This document shows positions 35,250 through 44,950 of a stretch of DNA of 64,000 nucleotides, in pieces. The stretch is taken from contig CAISEB010000032.1 in the NCBI GenBank assembly GCA_903884235.1, forward strand, positions 1-64,000, in the 5' to 3' direction. This stretch comes from an uncultured Pseudomonadota bacterium. Lineage in GTDB: Bacteria; Pseudomonadota; Gammaproteobacteria; Steroidobacterales; Steroidobacteraceae. Numbering within the stretch: position 1 is the first letter of the stretch; the number at the start of each line of letters is the position of its first letter. Below the pieces are notes generated by a model that ran no database searches, had not been told where the DNA came from, and saw only the letters and a list, made by a program, of their open reading frames with translations. Position numbers and translations under genes: made by a program.

Positions 35250-37181
35250 ATGCACCCGAATCCACTCAGTCTGCTATCGGCGCTGGCCGTCCTGATCGTC
35301 GGTACTGCCGGTGCGTCGGGGACCCCGATCGGTCCGGAGGCGGACGAGGTGATCGCAACAGGCAACGAGTGGCTGGCGTTGCCGGAGATTCGTGGCAGCG
35401 ATGCCGCGCTCGTGAGCTTCAACGTCCTGTCCGCGCGCGATCGAGGCCTGCTCGAGGTCCGTGGTGACGGCACCCGGGCGGCGCTCGAGCCGCATTTCGA
35501 GGTCGACGGGCACCCGGTCGCGTTCCATGACCCCACCTGGCGCCTGCGTGCCGAGTGGATACCGGAGGCCACCAAGACGATCGAGGGCCTGGACTACACG
35601 GTCACGTACTGCGCACCGAACGGCTACCGGGCGGCCTTCCTGCGACTCGCGGTGGTCAACCGGCGCGCGACTCCCGTGTCCGTGCGCCTCGGCGTGCGCT
35701 CCTCGTTCGGCGCGCTGCGCCGGGTGACCTACGTGCCGGTCGCGCTGCGCGGCGAGCGCCGGGTCGGGCCCGCCCCGTGGGTGGGACCCGGCGAGGCCTA
35801 CAGCTTCGTCACGGACGACACGCGCTTCAGCTGGGCGCTGATCCATCCTGGATCCGGCGCGACGCTCGGCGTGCCGCCGGCCTCCTCCGCGCCGGAGGCG
35901 GATGCGTTGCACGAGCAGTCACTCGCACCGGCCGAGCGTGCCGAGGCCGTGTTCGTGCTGTCGGTCGGCATGGAGGAGTTCAGCGCCGCGCACGCCGCAC
36001 GCGCGCTGCGCGAGGCGCTCGATCGCGCCGGCACGGAAGCCGTCCTCGCGCGCGCGGCGGCCTGGTGCGAGGCGCGACACCGCACGACCGGGCGCGCGGA
36101 CCTCGACACCCTGATGAACCGCAACCTGCTGTTCACGCGCCTGTATGCCTGGGGCCGCACGCTCGACACGGAGCAGCTCGTCGGCGTGACCTCCCGCAGT
36201 CCCCGCTACTACGTGGCGGCCGCCTACTGGGACCGGGACGCGATGCTCTGGAGCTTCCCGGGGATCCTCGACGCCGACCCGGCGTTCGCGCGCGAGGCGC
36301 TCGGCTATGCCCTCGGCGTGCAACTGCGCAACACCGGCACGCACAGCCGCTTCATCGATGGCACGGTGCTGGAGGACGGCTTCCAGCTCGACCAGGCGGC
36401 GGCGCCGCTCGTCGCACTCGCCGGCTACCTGCGGGCGACCGGCGACGCCGCGTTCCTCGCCGCGCACAAGGAGGCGATCGACGAACTCGAGGCGCGCCTG
36501 CTGTCGCACCACGAGCCGGCGACCGGCCTGTACGAATCGATGCAGGACGCGCAGGACGAGTACCAGAAGCGACCCTACATCACCTACGACAACGTGCTCG
36601 TCTGGCGCGCGTTCAACGATCTCGCCGACATTCGCCTGAGACTGCACGATCGACCGGGCGCCGCCGCGGCGACCCGCCGCGCCGTGGCGCTGCGCGCCGC
36701 GATCCTCGCCCGCATGCTCGTCGGTCCGCCCGGCGCGGAACGCCTCGTCGCGGCGACCGACGGTGCGGACTCGGTGCAGGCGGACATCCCGCCCGGCTCG
36801 CTGATGACGCTGCCCTCGCTCGGCTTCCTGCGCGAGGATGACCCGCGCTTCCGCCGCACCTACGACTGGCTGCACTCGGATGCGTACCGATACTCGTACT
36901 CGACGCTCCCCTACGGACTGCCCGGCAGCTATCGGCTCCCGTTCACGCCGGTGTGGACCGTCGCCGCGGAGCTTGGCCTCGCGCGCGGCAGGGCCCGCGC
37001 CCTGGCCATCCTCACCGCGAGCCGCTGGGACCATGGCATCGCGACCGAGGGCGTCGATCCCACGACCGGGCAGGCCGATCCGGCCGGGCGGGCGTTCGCG
37101 ACGGCCGCCGGCCAACTCGCGCACGCGATCTGCGACAATTTCTGCATCGCTGCACCTCGCCCCCGGAGTCCGTCGCCATGA
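35250..37181 (+). CDS. Exported six-hairpin ((alpha/alpha)6) glycosidase, GH63/MGH1-like
   Basis: A 643-residue protein with a signal peptide (LSLLSALAVLIVGTAGASG), an N-terminal beta-sandwich of about 250 residues and an (alpha/alpha)6 catalytic domain. The catalytic domain shows YYVAAAYWDRDAMLWSFPG, HSRFIDGTVLEDGFQLDQAA and RPYITYDNVLVWRAF. Paired acidic residues there, as in glucan and mannoglycerate hydrolases, are probably catalytic. The family is inferred from these patterns; a GH125-like or GH37-like enzyme is possible. Its TGA overlaps the ATG of the GH39 gene, so the two are coupled, and GH31 is transcribed away from it. Confidence 0.8.
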   Translation: MHPNPLSLLSALAVLIVGTAGASGTPIGPEADEVIATGNEWLALPEIRGSDAALVSFNVLSARDRGLLEVRGDGTRAALEPHFEVDGHPVAFHDPTWRLRAEWIPEATKTIEGLDYTVTYCAPNGYRAAFLRLAVVNRRATPVSVRLGVRSSFGALRRVTYVPVALRGERRVGPAPWVGPGEAYSFVTDDTRFSWALIHPGSGATLGVPPASSAPEADALHEQSLAPAERAEAVFVLSVGMEEFSAAHAARALREALDRAGTEAVLARAAAWCEARHRTTGRADLDTLMNRNLLFTRLYAWGRTLDTEQLVGVTSRSPRYYVAAAYWDRDAMLWSFPGILDADPAFAREALGYALGVQLRNTGTHSRFIDGTVLEDGFQLDQAAAPLVALAGYLRATGDAAFLAAHKEAIDELEARLLSHHEPATGLYESMQDAQDEYQKRPYITYDNVLVWRAFNDLADIRLRLHDRPGAAAATRRAVALRAAILARMLVGPPGAERLVAATDGADSVQADIPPGSLMTLPSLGFLREDDPRFRRTYDWLHSDAYRYSYSTLPYGLPGSYRLPFTPVWTVAAELGLARGRARALAILTASRWDHGIATEGVDPTTGQADPAGRAFATAAGQLAHAICDNFCIAAPRPRSPSP

Positions 37182-38767
37182 ACCCGATCCGTTCCCTGCC
37201 GCGCCTCGCGTGCCTCGCAGCGTTGATCGCGACCCCGGTCACGCTGGCGGCGGCCGAGCCCATCCGCGTGGCGATCCGCCCGGAGGCCGAGGGTCAGGCC
37301 TTCCCGCACTTCTGGGAATCCATGTTCGGTTCGGGGCGTGCGATCCTCGCGCTGCGCGAGAGCTACCGCGACGACATCCGGCTGATGAAGAAGGCGGCGG
37401 ACTTCAAGTACGTGCGCTTCCACGCGATCTTCCACGACGAGGTCGGGCTCTACAACGAGGGTGATGCGGGCACGCCGTTCTACAACCCCAAGGAGCCGGA
37501 CCGGCCCTTCTACAACTTCTCGTACATCGACCAGATCTACGACGGGCTGCTCGCCAACGGCGTGCGCCCCTTCGTCGAGCTGAGCTTCATGCCGCGCAAG
37601 CTGTCCAGCGCCCCGAAGATCGACTTCGGCTTCTGGTACAAGCCGAACCACATGCCGCCGAAGGACTACGCGAAGTGGGACGCGATGATCACCGCGTTCA
37701 CCCGCCACCTCGTCGATCGCTACGGCATCGAGGAAGTGGCGCAGTGGTACTTCGAGGTCTGGAACGAACCGAACATCGGCTTCTGGGGCGGCAAGCCCTA
37801 CCAGAAGACGTACTTCGAGCTGTACGACCATACGGCGCGGGCGATCAAGGCCGTGAACGCCCGCCTGCGGGTCGGCGGCCCGTCGACGGCGCAGGCGGCG
37901 TGGGCGGGTGACTTCGTGGCGCATGTCGTGCGGGAGAACATCCCGGCGGACTTCGTCTCCTCCCATGTCTACGCGAACGACACGGTCGAGAACGTGTTCA
38001 ACACCAAGGGCATGGCGCCGGTCCCGCGCGACAAGATGGTCTGCACGGCGGTGCGCAAGGTCCGTGACGAGGTGTCCCGGTCGGCAAGGCCGACGCTGCC
38101 GGTCATCTTCTCCGAATACAACGCGAGCTACGCGAACGAGCCGAATGTCACCGACGACGTGTACATGGCGGCCTGGCTCGCGACGACCGTGCGCCAGTGC
38201 GACGGCCTGACCGAGGGCATGAGCTACTGGTCGTTCTCGGACGTCTTCGAGGAAGGCGGCGTCGTGAAGACGCCGTTCTACGGCGGCTTCGGCGCGATCG
38301 CGGCCGGCAACATCCCGAAGCCCGCGTACAACGCCTTCGCGTTGCTGCACAAGCTCGGCGACACGCGGCTCGCGTCCGACTCCGACTCGACGCTCGTCAC
38401 GCGCCGCGCTGACGGGACGCTCGTCGTCGCGCTGTGGAACTATGCGCCGCCAGACGCGACCGGACCGAAGTACGCTCCACCGGCGCCGCCGGGTCCACCG
38501 CTGCATTTCGTGCTGGAGCTGCCCGCCGCACGGGAAGGGGCGAAGGTCGCGCTGTCGCGGGTCGATGCGGACCACGGCAACGTCGTCTCGGCCTTCGATT
38601 CGATGGGGCGCCCGCCGTTCCCGACCCGGGAGCAGGCCGCGGCCCTGCGGGGGATGGCGCGCCTGCCGGCACCGGAATCCATGACGGTGCGCCGCGGCCG
38701 GCTGGAGCTGGACGTGCCGACCCACGGGCTGGCGGTCCTCGAGATCCCACCGGCCGCCGCGCACTGA
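37178..38767 (+). CDS. Exported GH39-like beta-xylosidase
   Basis: A 529-residue glycoside hydrolase with a signal peptide (LPRLACLAALIATPVTLAAA) and a clan-A (beta/alpha)8 barrel followed by a C-terminal beta-domain. The acid/base is Glu197 in WYFEVWNEPNIGFW and the nucleophile Glu313 in VIFSEYNASYAN, the two glutamates on strands 4 and 7 expected for GH39. Family members cut beta-xylosides or iduronides. GGAG precedes the ATG, which overlaps the previous stop. Together with the two preceding glycosidases it points to trimming of a plant or microbial heteropolysaccharide outside the cytoplasm. Confidence 0.88.
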   Translation: MNPIRSLPRLACLAALIATPVTLAAAEPIRVAIRPEAEGQAFPHFWESMFGSGRAILALRESYRDDIRLMKKAADFKYVRFHAIFHDEVGLYNEGDAGTPFYNPKEPDRPFYNFSYIDQIYDGLLANGVRPFVELSFMPRKLSSAPKIDFGFWYKPNHMPPKDYAKWDAMITAFTRHLVDRYGIEEVAQWYFEVWNEPNIGFWGGKPYQKTYFELYDHTARAIKAVNARLRVGGPSTAQAAWAGDFVAHVVRENIPADFVSSHVYANDTVENVFNTKGMAPVPRDKMVCTAVRKVRDEVSRSARPTLPVIFSEYNASYANEPNVTDDVYMAAWLATTVRQCDGLTEGMSYWSFSDVFEEGGVVKTPFYGGFGAIAAGNIPKPAYNAFALLHKLGDTRLASDSDSTLVTRRADGTLVVALWNYAPPDATGPKYAPPAPPGPPLHFVLELPAAREGAKVALSRVDADHGNVVSAFDSMGRPPFPTREQAAALRGMARLPAPESMTVRRGRLELDVPTHGLAVLEIPPAAAH

Positions 38768-38823
38768 ACCCGCTGCGTGACGGACCGTGAACCCGACCAA
38801 TCCAACTGCATCATGAGGTCGAG

Positions 38824-39831
38824 ATGAACCTGGGACGCTTCCCCCGCATCCGGCTCGCGCACCTGCCGACGCCGCTCGAGCACCTGCCGAACCTGTCGCG
38901 TGCGCTGGATGGACCCGAGATCTGGATCAAGCGCGACGACTGCACCGGCATGTCGAGCGGCGGCAACAAGACCCGCAAGCTCGAGTTCCTGCTCGCCGAG
39001 GCCCGCGCGCAGGGCGCGGACCTGATCCTGACGCAGGGCGCGACGCAGTCGAACCATGCCCGGCAGACCGCCGCCTGTGCCGCACGGCTCGGACTCGCCT
39101 GCCACCTGCTGCTCGAGGACCGCACCGGCCGGACCGACGCCGACTACACGGCCAACGGCAACGTGCTGCTCGACCACCTGCACGGGGCGACGATCGAGCA
39201 CCACGCCGCGAATCCCGACATGAACGGCGTGATGGCCGGCGTCGCGGCGCGCTTCGCCGCCGAGGGTCGCCGTCCGTACGCGATCCCCGGTGGCGGATCG
39301 AACCCCATCGGCGCGCTCGGCTACGTCAACGCCGCCATCGAACTCGTCGCGCAGGCGAACGACCTGGGGCTGCGCATCGACCACGTCGTGCACGCGACCG
39401 GCAGCGCCGGCACGCAGGCCGGCCTCGTCGCCGGCCTCGCCGGCATCCGCTCCGGCGTCCCGCTGCTCGGCATCGGCGTGCGCGCGCCCCGGGACCGCCA
39501 GGAGGAGAACGTGTTCCGCCTCGCCACCCAGACGGCGGAACTCTGCGGCTGCCCGGGTGCCGTCGCCCGCGGCGACGTCGTCGCCAACTGCGACTACGTC
39601 GGCGCGGGGTACGGGATCTCGACGCCCGGCTCCGTCGAGGCGATCCGCATGCTCGCCCGCCTCGAGGGCATCCTGCTCGACCCGGTCTACTCGGGGAAGG
39701 GCATGGCGGGGTTGATCGACCTCATCCGCCGTGGACGGTTCAGGCGCGACGAGAACGTGGTGTTCATCCACACCGGCGGCAGCGTCGGCCTGTTCGCGTA
39801 CGCAGGCGACTTCGCCCCGGAACCGGCCTGA
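38824..39831 (+). CDS. D-cysteine desulfhydrase / cysteate sulfo-lyase-like PLP enzyme
   Basis: A 335-residue fold-II PLP enzyme of the ACC deaminase/D-cysteine desulfhydrase group. The PLP lysine is Lys49 in [12 protein letters not shown], and [20 protein letters not shown] and the C-terminal [14 protein letters not shown] are characteristic. DcyD makes pyruvate, sulfide and ammonia from D-cysteine; the homologue CuyA releases sulfite from L-cysteate. Motifs seen by eye do not separate them. The next gene, an amino-acid racemase, starts 5 bases later, which favours a D-amino-acid substrate. A purine-rich GAGGTCGAG precedes the ATG. Confidence 0.88.
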   Translation: MNLGRFPRIRLAHLPTPLEHLPNLSRALDGPEIWIKRDDCTGMSSGGNKTRKLEFLLAEARAQGADLILTQGATQSNHARQTAACAARLGLACHLLLEDRTGRTDADYTANGNVLLDHLHGATIEHHAANPDMNGVMAGVAARFAAEGRRPYAIPGGGSNPIGALGYVNAAIELVAQANDLGLRIDHVVHATGSAGTQAGLVAGLAGIRSGVPLLGIGVRAPRDRQEENVFRLATQTAELCGCPGAVARGDVVANCDYVGAGYGISTPGSVEAIRMLARLEGILLDPVYSGKGMAGLIDLIRRGRFRRDENVVFIHTGGSVGLFAYAGDFAPEPA

Positions 39832-39836
39832 GCCCG

Positions 39837-40574
39837 ATGGCACCAACCGCACCCGCTGTCGCCCACGCGGTCGTCGGCATCATCGGCGGCATGGGTCCGG
39901 AGGCGACGGTGGAGCTGATGCGACGCGTGATCGCGCGCACGCCAGCCACCGACGACGTCGACCACGTGCACATGCTGGTCGAGAGCAATCCCAAGATCCC
40001 CTCGCGGATCGCCCACCTGCTCGAGGGCTCCGGCGTCGATCCGACCCCGGAGCTCGTGCGCATCGCGCGCAACCTCGAGGCGGGCGGCGCCAGCCTGCTC
40101 GCGATGCCCTGCAACACCGCCCATGCCTACGCGCCGGCGATCCGGGCGGCAATTTCGATCCCACTGCTCGACATGGTCGAGCTCGCGGCAGCACGCGTGC
40201 TGGCGACGAGCACGGGCACGGGTACGCGGGTCGGGCTGCTCGCCTCGACCGCGGTGCACCGACTGCGCCTGTACGAGGACGCGTTCGCGCGACTCTGCGC
40301 GCGGGACGGCGGGCGCCCACCGGACGTGGTCGCACCCGAGGACCAGGACGCGGTCATGGACCTGATCCGGGCGGTGAAGCGCGGCGACGGCGGGGACGCC
40401 GCGCAGGCGCGGTTCCGGGCGCTCGCCGCCGGGCTCGCGGCGCAGTCGGACCTGATCCTCGTCGCCTGCACCGAGCTGTCGGTGCTCGCCTCGGACCGCA
40501 ACCGTCCCGCGGGGATCCCGGTCGTCGACGCACTCGACGAACTCTGCGAGCGGATCCTCGCCCCCTCCGCCTGA
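39837..40574 (+). CDS. Aspartate/glutamate racemase family protein
   Basis: A 245-residue cofactor-independent racemase fold with the paired catalytic cysteines Cys92 (MPCNTAHAY) and Cys211 (VACTELSVL), so it should be active. The N-terminal VGIIGGMGPEATVELMRRV is the family signature. It is closely coupled to the D-cysteine desulfhydrase-like gene (5 bases), suggesting a two-gene unit for interconverting and breaking down a D-amino acid. Aspartate is the commonest substrate for this subgroup. It could also act in cell-wall-derived amino-acid recycling. Confidence 0.9.
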   Translation: MAPTAPAVAHAVVGIIGGMGPEATVELMRRVIARTPATDDVDHVHMLVESNPKIPSRIAHLLEGSGVDPTPELVRIARNLEAGGASLLAMPCNTAHAYAPAIRAAISIPLLDMVELAAARVLATSTGTGTRVGLLASTAVHRLRLYEDAFARLCARDGGRPPDVVAPEDQDAVMDLIRAVKRGDGGDAAQARFRALAAGLAAQSDLILVACTELSVLASDRNRPAGIPVVDALDELCERILAPSA

Positions 40575-40765
40575 GCCCACCGCGCGACAGCCCGGGGCCC
40601 CGTGCGGGCGCCCGGGCATGCGGTCGCGGCCAGGCCGCCGGCGCGCCGCCATTTTGTTGGGCAATGGCTGCCGCCGCGGCCCGGGAATTGATAAATTGGG
40701 GTCATAACTAGCGACCCCCATCTCCAGCGGTGCGGGGTCTTCGTCCGACCGAGGGGAGAAACGTG

Positions 40766-43700
40766 ATGAGGCACTGCTCTAAGACCCGTGGCAGCCTGCT
40801 GCGGGTCCTGATTCCATGCGTCGCGATCGGCCTGACCGTCTTCGGTGGCCGCGCCGGCGCCCAATCCGCCGAAGCGGCCCTGCGCGGCACGGCGCCGCTT
40901 CGCAGCACGGTCACGGCGCGCAACATCGCCACCGGACTCGTGCGCCACACCACGGTGTCGGACGATGGCACCTACGTCCTCGTCGGACTTCCCTCGGGAA
41001 CCTACGACGTGGATGCTGGTCCCGGCACCCAGACGCGGGTGACGCTGTCGGTCGCCTCGACCACGACCCTCATGCTCGCGGCGCAGATCGACGACATCAC
41101 CGTCAAGGGTCGCCGCGAGTTGGGTCCCGGCGCACCCGAGGTCCGCACCCCGGAGGTGTCCTTCGTCGTCTCGCTGCATGACATCGAGACGCTGCCGCAG
41201 GTCACCCGCAACTTCCTCGAGTTCGCCGACACGGTGCCGGGCATGCAGTTCACGGTGGATGCGAACGGCAACTCGCAGCTGCGCGGCGGCGGCCAGAACA
41301 GCAGCGCGTTGAACGTGTTCATCGACGGCGTCGGCCAGAAGAGCTACGTCAAGGACGGCGGCATCACCGGCCAGGTGCAGACGCAGGGCAATCCGTTCCC
41401 GCAGCTCGCGATCGGCTCCTACAAGGTGATCACCTCGAACTACAAGGCCGAGTACGACCAGGTCTCGAGCGCGGCGGTGACGGCGGAGACCAAGTCCGGC
41501 ACCAACGAGTTCCACGGCGAGGCGTTCATCGACTACACCGACCAGGGACTGCGCACGAAGACCAGCGCCGAGGAAGCCGCCGGCATCAAGACGCCGTCGC
41601 GCAACAACGAGTACGGGTTCGCCGTCGGCGGTCCGATCATCGTCGACAAGATGCACTTCTTCGCGACCTACGAGGGCAAGCGCTTCAAGACGCCGGCGTC
41701 CATCGAACCGGGGATCTCGACCACCGGGACCGGCGCCCCGATCTCGTCGGTGCTGCCGCCGGGCGTGAGCTCGCAGTTCGGCCCGACCGTGCGACCGTTC
41801 AACTCGGACCTGTACTTCGCGAAGGTGGACTGGGAGATCACGGACCAGGACCGGCTGGAGATCTCGGGCAAGTGGCGCAAGGACAGCCAGGCGAACTTCG
41901 GCTCCGGCATCTACGCCCCGGAACATGGCACGAACCAGGAGAACACGGACAACCGGCTCACCGCGCGCTGGCAGCACACCGCCGACCGCTGGACGAACGA
42001 GCTGCTGCTCACCTACGAGGACGCCTTCTTCACGTCCCGGCCGCGCATCGGCGGCAACGGCGCGATCTACGATTACTACTCCTGCTCGGGCGTCGCCGGG
42101 GCGTGCAACCCGGGGGCGTACCAGACCGAGTTCTTCTACGCCGGGTCGGCCGGCCCGCTCGACACGCAGGACAAGGGCCAGCGTGGCCCCGCGATCCAGG
42201 ACGACCTGACCTTCAGCAACCTGTCCTGGCACGGCGACCACACGGTCAAGACCGGCTTCAAGTTCAAGTCGGTGGACCTCACGGCGATCGACGCCGGCGG
42301 ACAGGGCCCGCAGTTCTACTACATCGTCACCGATGGCGGGACCGACCCGCAGCCCTACTACGCCTTCTTCGCCTACCCGTCGCCCGGGCAGACGCCGGTC
42401 GTCAAGACCACGGATCGCCAGCTCGGCCTGTACCTGCAGGACGATTGGCAGGTCACCGACCGGCTGATGCTGAACGTCGGCCTGCGCTGGGACCAGGAGA
42501 AGGCGCCGTCGTACCTCGACTACGTGACGCCGGCCGCGGTCGTCGCCGGCATGAACGCCCAGGACCCGAGCGCCCCGCTCGGCCAGACCTACGCACAGAC
42601 GCTGGCACTGGGCGGCATCGACATCTCGAAGTACCTGTCGAACGGCCACAACCGCAAGGCACCGAGCGACGAGTGGCAGCCGCGGCTCGGTTTCTCCTAT
42701 GACCTCGAAGCCGACCAGAAGCACGTGGTCTTCGGCGGCTTCGGCCGCTCCTACGATCGCGACCTGTTCGACTACCTGCAGCTGGAGAACAACAAGGGCG
42801 CCCTGCCCCAGTACACGGTGGCGTTCCAGTCGGCGCAGTTCGGTGGCGACTGCTACCCGGGCGTGCCGTGCTTCGCCTGGGATCCTTCGTACCTGAATGG
42901 CGCCGGCAGCCTCGGCCCGCTCGCGGCCGGGGCGCACCCCGAGACCGACCTGCTGCCGAACAACCTGAAGGTGCCCTACTCCGACCAGTTCAGCATCGGC
43001 ATGCGCAACCGGTTCGGCGAGTGGAACACCAGCGTGACGCTCTCCTACGTCCACTCGAAGGACGGCTTCGTGTTCAGCTGGGGCAACCGCGAGGCCGATG
43101 GCTCGCCCTACAGCGGCGGCTACAATTCTGGCAACCCGATCCCCGGTCTCGGCCAGCTGATCCTCGGCGACAACGGCGCCGAGACCAAGACCAAGCAGCT
43201 GCTGCTATCGATCGAGAAGCCGTACTCGAAGGAATCGGGCTGGGGGATGTCCGTCGCCTACACCTACTCGAGCGCGACGATGAACCGCAGCATCAGCGAG
43301 CACTACTCGAGCGAGTACCCGACCATCCGCGACTACCCGTTCATCCTCTCCAACGCGGTGCCGAAGTCCCGCCTCGTCATGACGGGCAGCCTGAACGTGC
43401 CGTGGGACATGGTGCTCGGCGCGAAGCTGACGCTCGCGACGCCGACGCCCATCGCCTACGACGCCAACGTCAACAGCAATGGCGACACGTCGTGGTACCG
43501 ACCGGTGTCGCTGCTGCCGACCGGAGGCATCGGCTACAAGGACCTGGACCTGCAGCTGACGAAGAACTTCAACCTGCCCCGCGGCCAGATGCTGTACCTG
43601 CGCGCGGACTGGCTGAACGTGTTCAACGCGTTCAACCCGGATCCGAACAACAATGGCTACAGCATCGACTATGGCGACTGGACCTCGTTCGACACGAGCA

Positions 43701-43786
43701 ACCTGCGTCGTCCGACACCGAACCGCCTCGGCAACATCCTCGGGACACCGTCGACGCTGAAGCTGTCGTTCGGCTACAAGTTCTGA
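40766..43786 (+). CDS. TonB-dependent outer-membrane receptor, Oar-like
   Basis: A 1006-residue receptor with a signal peptide and a short carboxypeptidase-regulatory-like beta-domain (RSTVTARNIATGLVRHTTVS, then GTYVLVGLPSGTYDV). A plug domain follows (LPQVTRNFLEFADTVPGM; GNSQLRGGGQNSSALNVFIDG) and then a 22-strand barrel ending in LKLSFGYKF. This architecture is that of Oar-like receptors in Xanthomonads and Bacteroidetes, which import large or poorly known ligands. GAGGGGAG precedes the ATG. The ligand is not known; the neighbouring racemase pair and secreted glycosidases are clues only. Its 3' end is followed by a strong hairpin. Confidence 0.93.
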   Translation: MRHCSKTRGSLLRVLIPCVAIGLTVFGGRAGAQSAEAALRGTAPLRSTVTARNIATGLVRHTTVSDDGTYVLVGLPSGTYDVDAGPGTQTRVTLSVASTTTLMLAAQIDDITVKGRRELGPGAPEVRTPEVSFVVSLHDIETLPQVTRNFLEFADTVPGMQFTVDANGNSQLRGGGQNSSALNVFIDGVGQKSYVKDGGITGQVQTQGNPFPQLAIGSYKVITSNYKAEYDQVSSAAVTAETKSGTNEFHGEAFIDYTDQGLRTKTSAEEAAGIKTPSRNNEYGFAVGGPIIVDKMHFFATYEGKRFKTPASIEPGISTTGTGAPISSVLPPGVSSQFGPTVRPFNSDLYFAKVDWEITDQDRLEISGKWRKDSQANFGSGIYAPEHGTNQENTDNRLTARWQHTADRWTNELLLTYEDAFFTSRPRIGGNGAIYDYYSCSGVAGACNPGAYQTEFFYAGSAGPLDTQDKGQRGPAIQDDLTFSNLSWHGDHTVKTGFKFKSVDLTAIDAGGQGPQFYYIVTDGGTDPQPYYAFFAYPSPGQTPVVKTTDRQLGLYLQDDWQVTDRLMLNVGLRWDQEKAPSYLDYVTPAAVVAGMNAQDPSAPLGQTYAQTLALGGIDISKYLSNGHNRKAPSDEWQPRLGFSYDLEADQKHVVFGGFGRSYDRDLFDYLQLENNKGALPQYTVAFQSAQFGGDCYPGVPCFAWDPSYLNGAGSLGPLAAGAHPETDLLPNNLKVPYSDQFSIGMRNRFGEWNTSVTLSYVHSKDGFVFSWGNREADGSPYSGGYNSGNPIPGLGQLILGDNGAETKTKQLLLSIEKPYSKESGWGMSVAYTYSSATMNRSISEHYSSEYPTIRDYPFILSNAVPKSRLVMTGSLNVPWDMVLGAKLTLATPTPIAYDANVNSNGDTSWYRPVSLLPTGGIGYKDLDLQLTKNFNLPRGQMLYLRADWLNVFNAFNPDPNNNGYSIDYGDWTSFDTSNLRRPTPNRLGNILGTPSTLKLSFGYKF

Positions 43787-43793
43787 GGACGTC

Positions 43794-43819
43794 CCGCCCC
43801 CGGCATCCGCCGGGGGCGG
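43794..43819. terminator. Perfect 11-bp hairpin after the Oar-like receptor
   Basis: CCGCCCCCGGC-ATCC-GCCGGGGGCGG, an 11-base-pair perfect stem, 8 bases after the receptor stop and between convergent genes. It lacks a U-tract but is very stable and may end transcription from both sides. Confidence 0.6.
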
Positions 43820-43870
43820 TGCAGCGACACCGCCGCGAATGCCCGTCCGGCGCGTCCTGCGCCGGAAGCC

Positions 43871-44737
43871 TCAGCCCGCGAGCGCCTCGAGCGCGCTCCA
43901 GTCGGGACCCGGACCGCCGTCGGTGCGCAGCGCCTGGACGACGACCTGGTCGGCGCCGGCTTCCGAGTACGCGCGCAGCTTCGCGCGGATCTGCGCTGGC
44001 GTGCCCCAGTAGACCATCGCGTCCATCAATCGATCGCTGCCCTCGCCCGCCCAGTCCTCGGGCGTGAACCCGAGCCTGAGCCAGTTCTGGGAGTAGTTGG
44101 GCAGGCCGAGGTACATCTTGAGGACCGCACGCGCCGTCTGCCGCGCCACCACCGGGTCCTCGCTGAGCACGACCTTCTGCTCGCAGATGAGCAGTCCCGT
44201 GCCGCCCATCGCGGCACGTGACAGCGCGACCTGCGCGGGCGTGATGTTGTACGGGAACGCGCCCTTGGTGCGCTCGGCCGCGAGGCGCGACATGTGCGGA
44301 CCGAGTGCGGCGAGCACGACGCGCCGGTCGGTGGTTCCGGGCATCATCGACCAGGCGCGGTCCATGCCGTCGAGGTAGCCACGCATGGTCGCGACCGGCT
44401 TGCCGTAGGCGTGGCCACGCGCGTCGGTGACGAGGGGGACGTGCGAGACCCCGAGCCCGAGCACGAAGCGCCCGCCGTAGAGTGCGTTGAGCGCGTTGTG
44501 GCCCATCACGGCCGACATCGGATCGCGCGCGTAGATGTTGGCGATGCCGCTGCCGACGACGAGATGCTTGCTGTGGGCGAGCAGGTAGCCCGCGACCGTG
44601 AAGCTCTCGAACCCGAACGCCTCCGGGTACCACAGCGTGCCATAGCCGAGTTCCTCGACGCGGCGCGCGCAGTGCGCAAGCTCGGGCGCCGACAGCGCGT
44701 CGGTGAAGACGAAGACGCCGGTCTTGCCGATGTTCAT
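43871..44737 (-). CDS. Luciferase-like monooxygenase (LLM class)
   Basis: A 288-residue flavin-dependent oxidoreductase with the LLM (beta/alpha)8 fold. Typical blocks are RRVEELGYGTLWYPEAFGFES, GSGIANIYARDP and LGLGVSHVPLV. Many relatives are annotated F420-dependent. Gammaproteobacteria generally lack F420, so an FMN enzyme is likelier here. The physiological substrate is unknown. The gene is convergent with the Oar-like receptor and separated by a hairpin; upstream on the same strand there is no close partner. Confidence 0.85.
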   Translation of the reverse strand: MNIGKTGVFVFTDALSAPELAHCARRVEELGYGTLWYPEAFGFESFTVAGYLLAHSKHLVVGSGIANIYARDPMSAVMGHNALNALYGGRFVLGLGVSHVPLVTDARGHAYGKPVATMRGYLDGMDRAWSMMPGTTDRRVVLAALGPHMSRLAAERTKGAFPYNITPAQVALSRAAMGGTGLLICEQKVVLSEDPVVARQTARAVLKMYLGLPNYSQNWLRLGFTPEDWAGEGSDRLMDAMVYWGTPAQIRAKLRAYSEAGADQVVVQALRTDGGPGPDWSALEALAG

Positions 44738-44924
44738 GCCCGATCCCCGTGATGAAGGTTGGCTCGCAGCATAGCGAGCGGACTCCGCGCCCGCATCGGG
44801 GCCGTCCGTGTCGCCAGGGGCGTTAATCGATGCGCCGCATCGGCGTCCGTGCGGTCGAGCCCGGAACGGTCGCCCGGTTGCCGAACGTGATGTGCGAGTG
44901 CGGGCATGCCGGAAGCGGGCACGC

Positions 44925-44950
44925 GCCTCGCATGCGAGGATGCGCGCCTG
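44925..44950. terminator. Palindrome after the serine hydrolase gene
   Basis: CCTCGCATGCGAGG is a perfect 14-base palindrome, flanked by GCGC arms that lengthen it, just beyond the stop of the serine hydrolase (minus strand). No U-tract follows. Otherwise the 213 bases between the two minus-strand genes contain nothing I recognise. Confidence 0.35.
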
